From the NCBI GenBank assembly GCA_023935145.1, contig CM043701.1, positions 71,130,317 through 71,194,316 of the forward strand: a DNA stretch of 64,000 nucleotides, read 5' to 3'. Position 1 is the stretch's first letter, and each line of letters begins with the position of its first letter. This DNA comes from Bretschneidera sinensis. Its lineage: Eukaryota; Streptophyta; Magnoliopsida; Brassicales; Akaniaceae. A program made the position numbers and the translations under genes. This document shows, in pieces, positions 19,359-28,493 of this stretch. A model generated the notes under the pieces. It was given only the letters and a program-made list of their open reading frames with translations, did not search any database and was not told where the DNA came from.

Positions 19359-20788
19359 ATGGCAGAATAGATAGCCGAGCAGCAACCACCTGAGCGGAGG
19401 TCGATGAAGCAATCCTTCATCCCACAGAACCTCGATCAACCTTCGTGCATTGCATATCAACCTGAGGCGGAGGAAACTATTACATATCTCCGCAGATACT
19501 CAGTGCACTGACTCACTTTAGGGGTACACCTAGTAAGGATCCACATTTGCACCTGCGAGAGTTCTTCGACCTCTGCAAATTCCAGCACATCCGAGGCTTA
19601 GACCAAGAAGGAATAAGGTTAATTCTTTTCCCTTTTTCCTTAAAAGATAATGCTAAATTATGGTATAATTCTTTGCCTGCAGTTTCCATCCACACTTGGG
19701 AGGAATTGGCTAGCAAATTCCTAAGGAAGTTCTTCCCAACCCAAAAGATGAGGCAAATGAGGAAGAAAATTCAATCCTTCCAACAAAAAGATGGAGATTT
19801 ATTCTTCGAGGCCTGGGGACACTTCAACGAGCTACTACTCAAGTGCCCACACCACAACCTACCCCAAGACGAACTGGTTCAAGCTTTCTACGAAGATTTG
19901 AGTGACTCAAACAAAAATATTATTGATTCAGGTTGTGGAGGAGTATTGATTGAAAAGAGCAGCGAAGAAGCGATGGAATTCTACGAAACTGTAAGTGAAC
20001 ACATGCAGCAGTTCTCCTCTCGAGGTAGACATATAACCAAGAGTAAGGGTATGTATGAGGTAAACCTGAATGGAGGATCATCTCCTCAAATAGCTGTTGT
20101 GGAGAGGAAACTTGATCTATTAGTTAAAGCCATGGCTGCTCAAAACACCTTAACTAACCCACCGGCTGCACCACTCCAGGTATGTGCCATTTGCTCACAA
20201 TTTGATCATAATACTGATACATGTCCTTTATATTCATCTGTAGATCATGAGCAAGCTAACTTTGTGGGACCAAACAATTATCCGCCAAAGAACAACCCCT
20301 ATACAAACACATACAATCCTGGCTGGCGGAATCACCCAAATTTCTCATGGAGCAACAATCAAGGGCAGCAAAGAAACTTCCAACCAGCAGCCCAATCTGC
20401 GCCTGAATCAAAGAAGAATTACATCGAAAGTCTTGTGAGGCAACTAGTGTCTCAGCAGCAACAAATCTTGAATACATATGAACAATTCATGGAAGAGTCA
20501 AGGCAATTTCGGACTGAAATGAGGCAAATCACTGCAAAACATAATCAAGCCATCCAAGGACTAAAGGTACAAATGGGACAATTGGCCAAGGAATTAAGTA
20601 CTAGAAAGCAAGGAGAGCTCCTAGCACAGCCACTACCTAATCCAAGAGGACATCAACAACTGAATGCTATAACAACCTTAAGAAGTGGTAAGATCATCGG
20701 CACCAATGAGTCTACACAAGTATCTCCAGACCAAGTCTCCACATCTAAGGTAAGTGTCATACACCTCCACCCTTCCCTCAAAGGTTAG
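19359..20788 (+). pseudogene. B gag
   Basis: The likely start ATGGCAGAA aligns with E1's gag Met. A TAG follows at 19368-19370 where E1 has CAG, and a one-base loss near 19469 shifts the frame. From about 19547 the frame is open to 20788. It holds the gag core (AKLWYNSLPAVSIHTWEELA), CPHHNLPQDEL, a clean CX2CX4HX4C knuckle (CAICSQFDHNTDTC, near residue 213 of the open frame) and a glutamine-rich coiled-coil-like tail ending in TLRSGKIIG. It is better preserved than E1's gag. The TAG at 20786-20788 overlaps the start of the protease frame. Confidence 0.85.
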
Positions 20789-21435
20789 TGAAATCTAAAA
20801 AGGAAACTAAAATGATTGACATTTTCGAAACCTTGAAAAAGGTGGAAATAAACATTCCTTTATTAGATGCAATAAGACAACTTCCTGCTTATGCTAAGTT
20901 TTTAAAAGATTGTTGCACTAACAAACGGAAATTTCAAGAGCATGAGATGGTAGCCTTGACCAAAGAGGTGAGTGCTGTACTATTAAGAAAATTACCGCCT
21001 AAACTAAAAGATCCGGGTAGTTTTACTATTCCTTGCAGGCTAGGTGACCAGCTTTTCGAGCATGCATTATTGGATCTAGGAGCGAGTGTCAACTTGTTAC
21101 CATACAGTGTATTCGAGACACTAGGATTAGGGGAGCTCCAACCAACGTCCCTTACTTTGCAATTAGCTGACAAAAACATCAAACGACCGAGAGATATCCT
21201 CGAGGATGTTTTGGTAAGAGTAGGTAAATTTATTTTACCTGCTGACTTTATTGTGTTAGACATGGAGGAATGTCGTATGCCTGTACCACTCCCTATCATC
21301 TTAGGGAGACCATTTATGATCACTGCTGACACAAATATTAACGTAAAAAGATGCATTGTCACTATGAGAGTAAATGATGAAGAGATAGAATTCAAAATAT
21401 TTAATACACTGAACTCCACTAAAACTAATGATTAG
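20788..21435 (+). CDS. B aspartic protease frame
   Basis: This is an uninterrupted frame of 215 codons. The first ATG is at 20812 (MIDIFETLKKVEINIPLLDA), but in the element it was probably reached by frameshifting from gag, whose stop overlaps the frame start in another phase. It has the active site ALLDLGASVNLLPY, then ILPADFIVLDMEE and PIILGRPFMI. DLG in place of DTG is the form also seen in E1. The enzyme would mature the gag precursor. It is the most intact coding unit in the Athila-like copies here. Expression of this copy is unknown. Confidence 0.8.
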   Translation: MKSKKETKMIDIFETLKKVEINIPLLDAIRQLPAYAKFLKDCCTNKRKFQEHEMVALTKEVSAVLLRKLPPKLKDPGSFTIPCRLGDQLFEHALLDLGASVNLLPYSVFETLGLGELQPTSLTLQLADKNIKRPRDILEDVLVRVGKFILPADFIVLDMEECRMPVPLPIILGRPFMITADTNINVKRCIVTMRVNDEEIEFKIFNTLNSTKTND

Positions 21436-21444
21436 TGTTACAAT

Positions 21445-21715
21445 GTGAGCTTCATGCAAGGTATTGGTGAGAAAGTGTCTAAGCTCCATTGCACTGTTCC
21501 ATTGGAGACCATCCCCAACCATGCTGACATGAGATTAGATATTGGGCCAGAGGATAATGTGATTAAAGATATCAATGGAGCTGTGCACACCATCAAAAGC
21601 ACATCTAAGCCTTCAAGTAAATATAACCCTCGAGTTGAAAATCTTGCACTTACTAATACTACTTTTCCCTATTTTATTGACCAGGCACCAAAATTGGAGA
21701 CCAAGCAGCTGTTGA
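21445..21715 (+). pseudogene. B pro-RT linker remnant
   Basis: KPSSKYNPRVENLALTNTTF aligns with E1's KHSSKYTPPFETLMPTNTTL, and KLETKQL with ELKQL. In E1 the RT lead-in LPKHLTYAYLG follows at once. In B the homology stops and unrelated sequence begins, marking the left breakpoint of the pol replacement. A stop at about 21433 precedes this segment. Confidence 0.75.
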
Positions 21716-21950
21716 TGACACTGGAACCACCTGATGGGGACCCTAAGTGCCTCCTTCAAAGGACGTAGCCTTGAAACTACCATAGAGAGCGCTTGAGCAA
21801 TTCCACTTGCATAACATATAGCTCAAGTACCTCTATTGAGGTTAGTGGTACTAAAGCCACTACAAGATGGTATGACTATATCGTTACTATTTTCCCCTTT
21901 TTCATTTCTTTATTTAAACTCGTTTTACTATTAGCAAATTTCTGTCTTGC

Positions 21951-22042
21951 GATCGATCCCACACCACATGCGCTCAAGTACATCACACTAAGCAGTTGTG
22001 CACAAGTGCGATCGAGCGCACGTTACATTTGCGCTCGAGCGC
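21951..22042. repeat. Two pairs of GATCGA/GCTCGA motifs
   Basis: Cores at 21951 and 21972 (21 bp apart) and at 22010 and 22033 (23 bp apart). They are the same motif family as the LTR arrays but in the internal region. Confidence 0.75.
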
Positions 22043-22273
22043 ACTAGAGGCAGAGAGGTCACGTGCATATTATAAACAGTCTCTCTTTTTCTTGCTCACT
22101 TACACTCAATCGCACCTTTGATATCTCTCTCTCGCACTCACTAGCTCACACAGCAGAAATTTCACCCTAAATCCAGATCTTAGCACATTACCAACCCAAC
22201 CCCACCCCAATTCCATCAGCCACATCATACATCTCATTGTCCTCTGCCCATCCATACCCATTCATGACTCTAG

Positions 22274-22402
22274 GTAAGCTATACCTATATTTCTTACAAA
22301 TTTTATATCAATTGTTGTATTACACGTACACACATTTTTGAATTACATTCCATTAGTAAATTACATCTACATTCACTGAGAAATCGTGTTTACAATTTGC
22401 AG
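22274..22402 (+). other. Candidate intron
   Basis: A 5' splice-like AG|GTAAGCT at 22272-22280, a T/A-rich body of 129 nt, and a 3' splice-like TTTACAATTTGCAG|GAGG ending at 22402. Composition and ends fit a plant intron. It lies 198 bp upstream of the accessory ATG. No transcript evidence is available. Confidence 0.5.
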
Positions 22403-22488
22403 GAGGTTGGGCTATCATTGGTATATATTCTATAGCTTCAAAGTTTTTGTTGCATGCAAAGTGTTCGACCTATTGCCTAAATGAGTGT

Positions 22489-22566
22489 GATCGAGCACTA
22501 GGCATTAGCGATCGAGCGCTCCTCACCTTGTGCGATCGAGCGCACCATCAGCTGCGAACGAGCGCA
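22489..22566. repeat. Four GATCGAGCGC motifs upstream of the accessory frame
   Basis: Cores start at 22489, 22510, 22534 and 22556 (intervals 21, 24, 22). The third is the full TGCGATCGAGCGCA unit and the fourth has drifted to GAACGAGCGC. Confidence 0.8.
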
Positions 22567-22600
22567 AAAACAACAAAGACTGTATTGTTTTTTTCAACAC

Positions 22601-23737
22601 ATGGCCTCCACTTCCCGAGCTTCCAGCAGCCGTCACCAAGCATCTCGGCCCAGTTTTGAATAGTGTGAAATACTGTTTGAGACAACATTTAACGTGGAAG
22701 AGGACTTCAAGAGTTTGGACGCCACAAGATGGGCGGTCCAAGAGTTCAAGAACCGAGGACTCAAGCGACTATTCAAGCAAGTCTGCTCGATGGCATACAC
22801 GCGATTTATGGTCAGCTTCTATGAGAACCTGACCTATGACTGCAACAGGCCAGAGATCTTATCTTCTTCAGCCCAGGGCAAATTCATAGAGTTGAGCACC
22901 ACCAGCATAGCCGACTCTTTACATTGCTGTGATGAGTCCCCACCGGAGGACAGCCACATTGAGGAGTAGCTTGACCCGTTCCCTCTACTACACATCATAG
23001 AGGATATATGTGCGGGCCAGTATGCAGACTGCCATAACAATACGGGGAGTCGGTCAAGGTTACCTCCCCGTTTATGGTTTGTTGACTCAGTCCTACAGCG
23101 TAATGTGTGTCCCTTGGGGCACAAGACGCAGAGACAGGATCAGATTCTACAGGCTCTCTATGCTTTTCACCGAGGTCATTGGTACTCCATCCCAGCGGTT
23201 ATATGGAGTCAGATGCAGAAGTTCTGGGATGGGGTGCATAACCGACAAACGACCACAGCTAATGCCTGGGGCCTTCCTTTCCTCTTCTTGCTCAGTCACA
23301 TCTTCAAGAAGAAAAGGATTAGAGACTCCTCTATAGATGGCTCGGTTAGTGATCACCCCTTCTTTGGGAGAGCCTAGTGGAGCCTTAGCCAGTCTTGCAT
23401 GCCCCGAGGACCCCGGGCACAGATTCTAACTATCGAGCCTATGGCAGATAATCCGATGAAGGCCGAGCATCCACCAGTGAGCCCTTCATGGAAGGAGAAC
23501 CAGCTAGACATGGGATCTATGGAGTATCAGCACCTTCTAGATGAGTTGTCTTCCTTCCGCTATGAGCTGTCCGACATCCACCGGGAGGATCGTGAGGCAG
23601 CCCGTTTGATCCATCAGCGGATCGATGGGTTAGAGGCACAATTTACACGATAGGAGGCGATGCTACAGGCCATCCTTAACCGCCTACCTCCTGCATCCAG
23701 TACCTCTTAGACTGCACCCACTGATGATCAGCAGTGA
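22601..23737 (+). pseudogene. B accessory protein, plant transposon protein-like (env position)
   Basis: One frame of 378 codons runs from ATG 22601 to TGA 23735-23737, interrupted only by TAG at codons 21, 123, 259, 351 and 370. Nearby motifs include RFMVSFYENLTYD (about 68-80), LQRNVCPLGHK (about 164-174), SIPAVIWSQMQKFW (193-206) and LPFLFLLSHIFKKKRI (222-237). The order NxxPxGH, then SIP..IW..M, then LPF..L...I resembles the putative plant transposon protein domain (Transposase_32 type) found beside Athila-like elements. The C-terminal 80 residues (YELSDIHREDREAARLI) look coiled-coil. No signal peptide or membrane span is evident, so this is unlikely to be an envelope protein. Function unknown. 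Confidence 0.65.
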
Positions 23738-25109
23738 GAGGATACCCTATCTGGCTGAAAATGTAAAACTTAGTGCTCATGGGAGGCACCCTAGACATAT
23801 CATTTTTATTTTTTGCACTTTTCTTTTATTTATATTTATATTTACATATCTATATTTCTTGTTTTCCGAAACAACCTTTATTTTTCTTTGTCAGGTACTT
23901 AGTGCGTGCATCCAGTTCAAGTTTGGGGGCGTGTTACAAACAAAGCACGCAACCTAGTTCTTCATCTCCCAAGTCAGATCTTTCCATGCCACACACACAT
24001 TGGGGACAATGTGTATTTTAAGTTTGGAGGTAGTGGGAGATACTATTTCGCACACACTTGAAACACATGCACACATTAGGTCCCAGTTTTTTTTAGAAAA
24101 GATAAATGCATGTTCATTTGGTAACAAAAATTTCGGTTGATTTAATAATTTAATAACACTTCATTAGTAAGCTTAAAAGCTAGAACACATAGTCTTGTAA
24201 TAGGAATTTTACAAAGTTTAGTTACCTACCTCAAGGCACCTAAGAATTCACGAGTTTGATCCAAATTTGCACAAACACATTTAGCATGCATTTATGTGGG
24301 GTATGACACATAATTCTTTTATATATGTTTCTGTAACCTAACTGTAATCGGATAGTTTGTTAAAAAAAACACTTTGGCATAAGAAAAATAAAGAAAAATA
24401 TCCATCATGCAAAAAAAAAGTGATTAAAAAAAGCTTCTAATGACCATTAAAAACTTTCCACTGAGTAACTGGGCCCCTTGCCTCAGTAAGCATTGAGTGT
24501 TCACATCAAAAGGTGGGAAGTAAACCTTTAATAATCATAATAAAAATTTCCACTGAGTAACTGGGCTTTTTGCCTCAGTAAGCATTGAGTGTTCACGTCA
24601 AAAGGTGGGAATTTCATTTAGAAGCATTAAAAACCTGTTAGTTTCGTAGCCTTTTTTACTCGAGTTAGTAAGTCCTTAGGGGTGTCTTTACACCTAATGC
24701 CCTAAAACCATCTGGTTTGGGAGTCATTGGCCAAACACTCATTACAATGGTCAATTAGAAAGCTCGATGGAACTCAACATGGCAAAGATCGCATAATAAA
24801 AGAAAAAAAAACAAGTATTATACCATTTTTATTCTCTTTGATAAGGAATTCGATAAAGGTTTGGGCACCAAAACACTATACACTAAAATTATGTGGAAGC
24901 CCCATCTTATATGTGCTAATTCTTCACACACAAATCAAACTTGCGATGCCTTAAGCCAACCTTAGGTAAGTAACATGAACTTTTGAAAATCCATTTTCAA
25001 TACAAAAATGTGTTTTTATTATAAGCTTACTCATGAACGGTTATCATAGTTTTATGCACAACCCAAATCTTTGAGTATCATGGAAATTAATTTATCTTTA
25101 AATTTTGTT
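23738..25109 (+). other. B 3' non-coding region
   Basis: No gene. AAGTTTGGGGG at 23919-23929 and AAGTTTGGAGG near 24020 resemble polypurine tracts but lie more than 1 kb from the LTR. A 64-bp direct repeat is at 24456-24611. The sequence just before the 3' LTR (ATCTTTAAATTTTGTTCT) has no purine tract. Confidence 0.7.
24456..24611 (+). repeat. 64-bp direct repeat, two units 92 bp apart
   Basis: Units at 24456-24519 and 24548-24611 share TTCCACTGAGTAACTGGG, GCCTCAGTAAGCATTGAG and CAAAAGGTGGGAA. They differ by four adjacent changes (CCCC/TTTT) in the middle and one A/G. Each can form an ACTGAG...CTCAGT stem. The first unit's loop contains GGGCCCC. Confidence 0.85.
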
Positions 25110-26293
25110 CTAAAATAGTCATATTTAAACTCCTTAATTTACACTTGTTAGGCTCTTTATTTATCTATTTCTGTGGATTCTACTTCATTTTCATGTTTTA
25201 TGTGTTTTTCACAAGACGTGGACAAAAATATGATAAATTGGAGCTTTTAGGAGCAAAAGTCAAGTTCTGCCATCCAGTAAGGTGCGTTCGAGCGCATGTG
25301 TACTCAAGAGGTGGCAGAGCCAGATATGGAAAGAAGTCTCCAAACTCCAAATAGGAAATTAGGGTTTCAAGACACCATGGGGACCCTATAAATAGCCCTG
25401 TAAAACATATAAACCAGACCTTTTGTTTTGAGATTCGAAGTAGCAAGCTTAAGAGAGGAATTGACGATTCATCTCCCAAGTCTTCTTCAGTTTTAGTTTT
25501 CTGTTTTTATTTCGTTATGTTTAGAATGTTTAGTTTAACTAGCATGTGTAACTAAACTCCTGTAAGTCTCGATTGAAGCCCTAGTTATGTTTTTCCACAT
25601 ATTTATTCATTGATTATCTTTGCTATAGCTTTGTTAGAATGTTTAACTTGATTAATGCCTATTTGTACTTAAATTCCTCATATCTGTGTGCCTGATCAAC
25701 GTATGCATGTGGTATGGATAAGTTAGTCAAATCAATTTGGATGACTGAGTCCTGGGTTCGACATTAGTAACAAGGGACATCCACACCGGATTTTTGGGTT
25801 AATCAACATGGGAAACTGGGAGCGGACCAAGCCCTAGGTCCCATGTGGTTGCCGATCTTCACAGCCCTCATGCTCTCTTAAGAAACAACTCAGTATGCAC
25901 CCATGTTGAATCCCTTAAGAGAGAAAAGAGTTAGAGTATACACTATGCATAACTCGTTGCATAGGGAGATTAATAGCCTAAGGTGTGGACCAAGCCCTTA
26001 GGTTGGTAACCATTAAATATTCATGATAAGGCTAGAGCATTGACACCTTACTTAGTGGGAAAGTATAATTAGTGGTGGATATCATAGTCTTATGTTCTAA
26101 TTATTTCTATTTACTCACAATCAATAGTTATTTCTCTTTTTACCTTGAAGAAACTAATTCTAAAACGAAATTCACCAATCCCTATGGAAATGATCTCGTA
26201 CTTGCATACTATGTTATCACTGACCTTATGCACTTGCAAGTAAAACTAGTACGGTTATTTGCGTATTTATTTAGGTAGATATCCATTACAACA
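25110..26293 (+). repeat. B 3' LTR
   Basis: Homologous to 17700-18984 from AAATAGTCATATTTAA onward, ending TTACAACA. The first dozen bases are unrecognisable. About 90 bp of the motif array is missing relative to the 5' LTR. TATA box at 25387-25394. Confidence 0.85.
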
Positions 26294-26298
26294 AGGTG

Positions 26299-26556
26299 TA
26301 ATCTCCTGGACATTTCCTCGGACACAAAGAGATCGAAAGCTCCAGTGTCTATAAGAGGACTAACCTTCGTGCCAGCCACCATGATGTTTGTAAACATGAG
26401 CCCCTTTCGCTTGCCAAACCTTTTGGCTTTGATTGGGCTAAGCATGATGGAGCCAAGCTTGAGGGTATCTCTCTCCGTTTCTCCCTCTTCTCTGGCAATG
26501 GCAGAGATCTTGGTTCGTTTCGGGCAATCCCGCACCCGATGAGGACCTTCACACAA
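26299..26556 (-). pseudogene. Element X zinc knuckle and protease, proximal half
   Basis: Minus strand: CEGPHRVRDCPKR is a CCHC knuckle, followed by FTNIMVAGTKVSPLIDTGAF with the protease active site DTGA, then LFVSEEMSRRLHL where element B enters. The protein continues at 17694. The active-site triad is intact in this half. Confidence 0.85.
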
Positions 26557-26627
26557 AAAGCATACTAATGGCTCTTTTTTCTTGTCCCTTTCCTTAGCGA
26601 ACTTCTACTTGTGAATGGGTGGTTTCC

Positions 26628-27572
26628 CTAGACCACCCTTCTAATACTTGTCTTTGTCTCCCCCACTTTTTCCCTTGTTCTTGGAGGAGTCAAATTTCTC
26701 TTGTTTCTTGAACTCCACCAAAGATTCCACCACGGACATGGCTTAAGTGAGGTCTTGGACACCCCTTCTTTGAAACTCTTGTTTGGCCCATAGTTTGAGG
26801 CCATCAATGAAGGAGAAGAAAGCCTCCCTCTCTTTAAGATCAAAAATTTGGAGTATGAGTTCCGAAAACTCTCGCACATACTCCCGTACTTCCCCACGTT
26901 GGGTGAGCCTTCGCAGTGTGGCTCGTGCCTCATCTTCCGCATACTCTAGATAGAACTGTTGGCAAAATTTCCTTTGGAATTCTTCCCACGTAACAATGGC
27001 AGCACCCGCACACCTACATCGTCACCACAATAAAGCAATATCAATAAGATACATAGAGGCTATGTTTACCTTAGTTACGTCCTCCATGATGTTCATCCCT
27101 CGAAAATATTGCTCCATCCCCTAAAGAAAGTTGTCCACATCCTTCGCAGCTCGGATGCCCTTGAACTCCTTTGGCTTAGGCACATTCACCGTATGATTGG
27201 GTGTCATAGCAAGCATGCTACCTCCGAAGGCTACTTTGCAAGCTGAGAGCTTCTGCTTGAGCTCTTCCATCTCTTCCCTCATAGATACTACCATGGCCTC
27301 TAGGGTGTCGTTCTTTTGCGTGAGCACGTCTACGACCTCGTTGAGGGCACCTTGCATTGCTCCTTGGAGATCCTCCCTCATAGATTTTAGCTCCTCGATG
27401 CTACCATCGGTATCTTCGAACTTATCCCACATTTCCCCATGATTAACTCCACCTTAGCCAAGCAAGCATCCATACTTGACATCATATCCTTTGAACTAGC
27501 CTTCTTGGCCACCCTTCCTCGGGTCTCGTGACCATTATGAGCTAGGTTGCTAGCATCGGAAGCAGTTACCAT
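26628..27572 (-). pseudogene. Element X gag
   Basis: Pieces of a chromovirus-type gag: a coiled-coil-like N-terminal part (27432-27121, SMREEMEELKQKLSACK), then NVPKPKEFKGIRAAKDVDNF, and the capsid core (WEEFQRKFCQQFYLEYAEDE, LRRLTQRGEVREYVREFSEL). Stops replace Trp (VDNFL.GMEQYF as TAG near 27120, ALLW.R as TGA near 27022) and probably Gln or Trp codons downstream (near 26744, 26640 and 26610). The recurring TGG-to-TAG/TGA pattern is what cytosine deamination on the other strand would give. Confidence 0.8.
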
Positions 27573-27600
27573 CTCTTCTCAAAAGTCTCGTTGAACTTTG

Positions 27601-27612
27601 GCTCTGATACCA
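27601..27612 (-). other. Element X primer-binding site (tRNA-iMet)
   Basis: Plus-strand GCTCTGATACCA reads TGGTATCAGAGC on the element strand, the standard initiator-tRNA primer site. It lies two bases from the LTR. Confidence 0.85.
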
Positions 27613-27614
27613 CT

Positions 27615-28041
27615 TGTCACGAGCTGTAAGCTTAAGTTGCTAACCATGCGGCTTTAGGCTCAAAAACACCTCTTTGGAATGCCTAAGTCAGCCTTCCTCT
27701 TAGCTACTCAAGAGAACTGCCCTCGAAGCTAGACTCACTCAAAGAAAATAGCCAACACAAGAGAGAGAATATCAGACAAAGCTAGAGAGCTTGCTATTAT
27801 TTGAATGAATGAATTACAAGTGAGGGGGAGGTCCATTTATTTAGGGAGAGCTCCCTTACATCCATGGCTAACATCTTGTCAAGTGTCACAAACCTACGAA
27901 ACTATAAATATGGTACAAGTGTAGTATGATAGTACAAGGTACTACCATGTAGTGCACGTGTAGTATAATGTTGTACAATATAATCAAAAGGGTACTAGGA
28001 AACCCTCGAACACGCGGGACTCACGCGGGTCGTGAGTCCCA
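27615..28041 (-). repeat. Element X 5' LTR
   Basis: 427 bp. On the minus strand it starts TGGGACTCACGACCCGCG and ends CTTACAGCTCGTGACA next to the primer site. The right edge is inferred from the terminal CA and the start of LINE-like sequence, so it may be off by a few bases. No partner LTR is in the window. Confidence 0.6.
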
Positions 28042-28493
28042 CTAATAAATCAAGAAGTAATAATAGTATAATCGAACTGACTTAGAAAAATCCACAAATT
28101 CCTCATCTCTTGTTTAGAACATTTAGCATAAACCAACGAACCATAACAAATTGGTAAATTTGCGATGAACTGAATTTTTATCGAAATAGATTGATTGGCA
28201 ACCAATGAAACTTTAACATCGATGTCATTATTCCAAAGTAACAAAATTTGCATATTAGTAGGATTTTCATAAGAGTAATGAGGGAATTTAAGCTTTCTAG
28301 AAAACAGGGACAGATACGCGCTAGAATGCTTAGGCTTTATTATTACTAAAAATGTTGTCTTATTTTCACAAATCAAATTGTATATCAAACTAATCTTACT
28401 AAACCTAGGAACAACATGATAATCATTTGGAATCAACCAATGCATATGAGAGAGCATAATCAAACATAGACTTAGATTTAAAGTAACAAGCAA
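28042..28493 (-). pseudogene. LINE endonuclease fragment
   Basis: The 147-codon frame includes ILLLWNNDIDVKVSLVANQS and SLVYAKCSKQEMRNLWIFLS. These correspond to the IWLLWN..W.VKV and VYAKC...ER..LW blocks of plant L1-type endonuclease. The fragment is cut by element X's LTR at 28041. No RT follows in the same orientation within the window, so it is a separate remnant from the plus-strand LINE at 30005. Confidence 0.7.

Larger units (their letters stand above)
21716..22600 (+). other. B non-coding leader to the accessory frame
   Basis: No protein is supported. The region holds two motif pairs (21951-22042), an intron-like segment (22274-22402) and four GATCGA-type motifs (22489-22566) ending 35 bp before the accessory ATG. 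This is the place where Athila-group elements with an env-position gene are known to carry splice signals. Confidence 0.6.
17700..26293 (+). mobile_element. Athila-like element B: gag-pro plus accessory ORF, no RT or integrase
   Basis: Order on the plus strand: 5' LTR, tRNA-Asp primer site, gag, protease, a short pro-RT linker, about 560 bp of non-coding sequence with an intron-like segment, a 378-codon accessory frame, a 1.4-kb 3' region, and the 3' LTR. A perfect AGGTG duplication flanks it. Homology to E1 stops within the linker near 21715 and resumes at the tail of the accessory frame (about 23655-23745). Everything from RT through integrase is replaced. LTR ends differ at roughly 8 percent over the last 118 bp, all transitions. 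It would need enzymes from an E1-type relative. Confidence 0.9.
16232..28041 (-). mobile_element. Chromovirus-like gypsy element X (5' part)
   Basis: On the minus strand from 28041: LTR, tRNA-iMet primer site, gag, zinc knuckle and protease, then (after B's insertion at 17700-26293) the rest of protease and RT up to early RNase H. There E1's insertion cuts it off. Integrase and the 3' LTR are off the window. Perfect AGGTG duplications (17695-17699 and 26294-26298) flank B, and the protease frame is continuous across them. Two catalytic Asp codons of RT are changed. Confidence 0.8.

Noticed and set aside
22601..23737. Envelope gene of an endogenous retrovirus-like element
   Set aside because: The position fits, but no signal peptide, transmembrane span or glycoprotein features were seen, and the motif order fits the plant transposon protein-like family instead.
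22601..23737. Genuine TAG readthrough (stop-codon reassignment)
   Set aside because: Plants use the standard code, and CAG-to-TAG decay is seen directly in the sibling gag genes, so mutation is the simpler reading.
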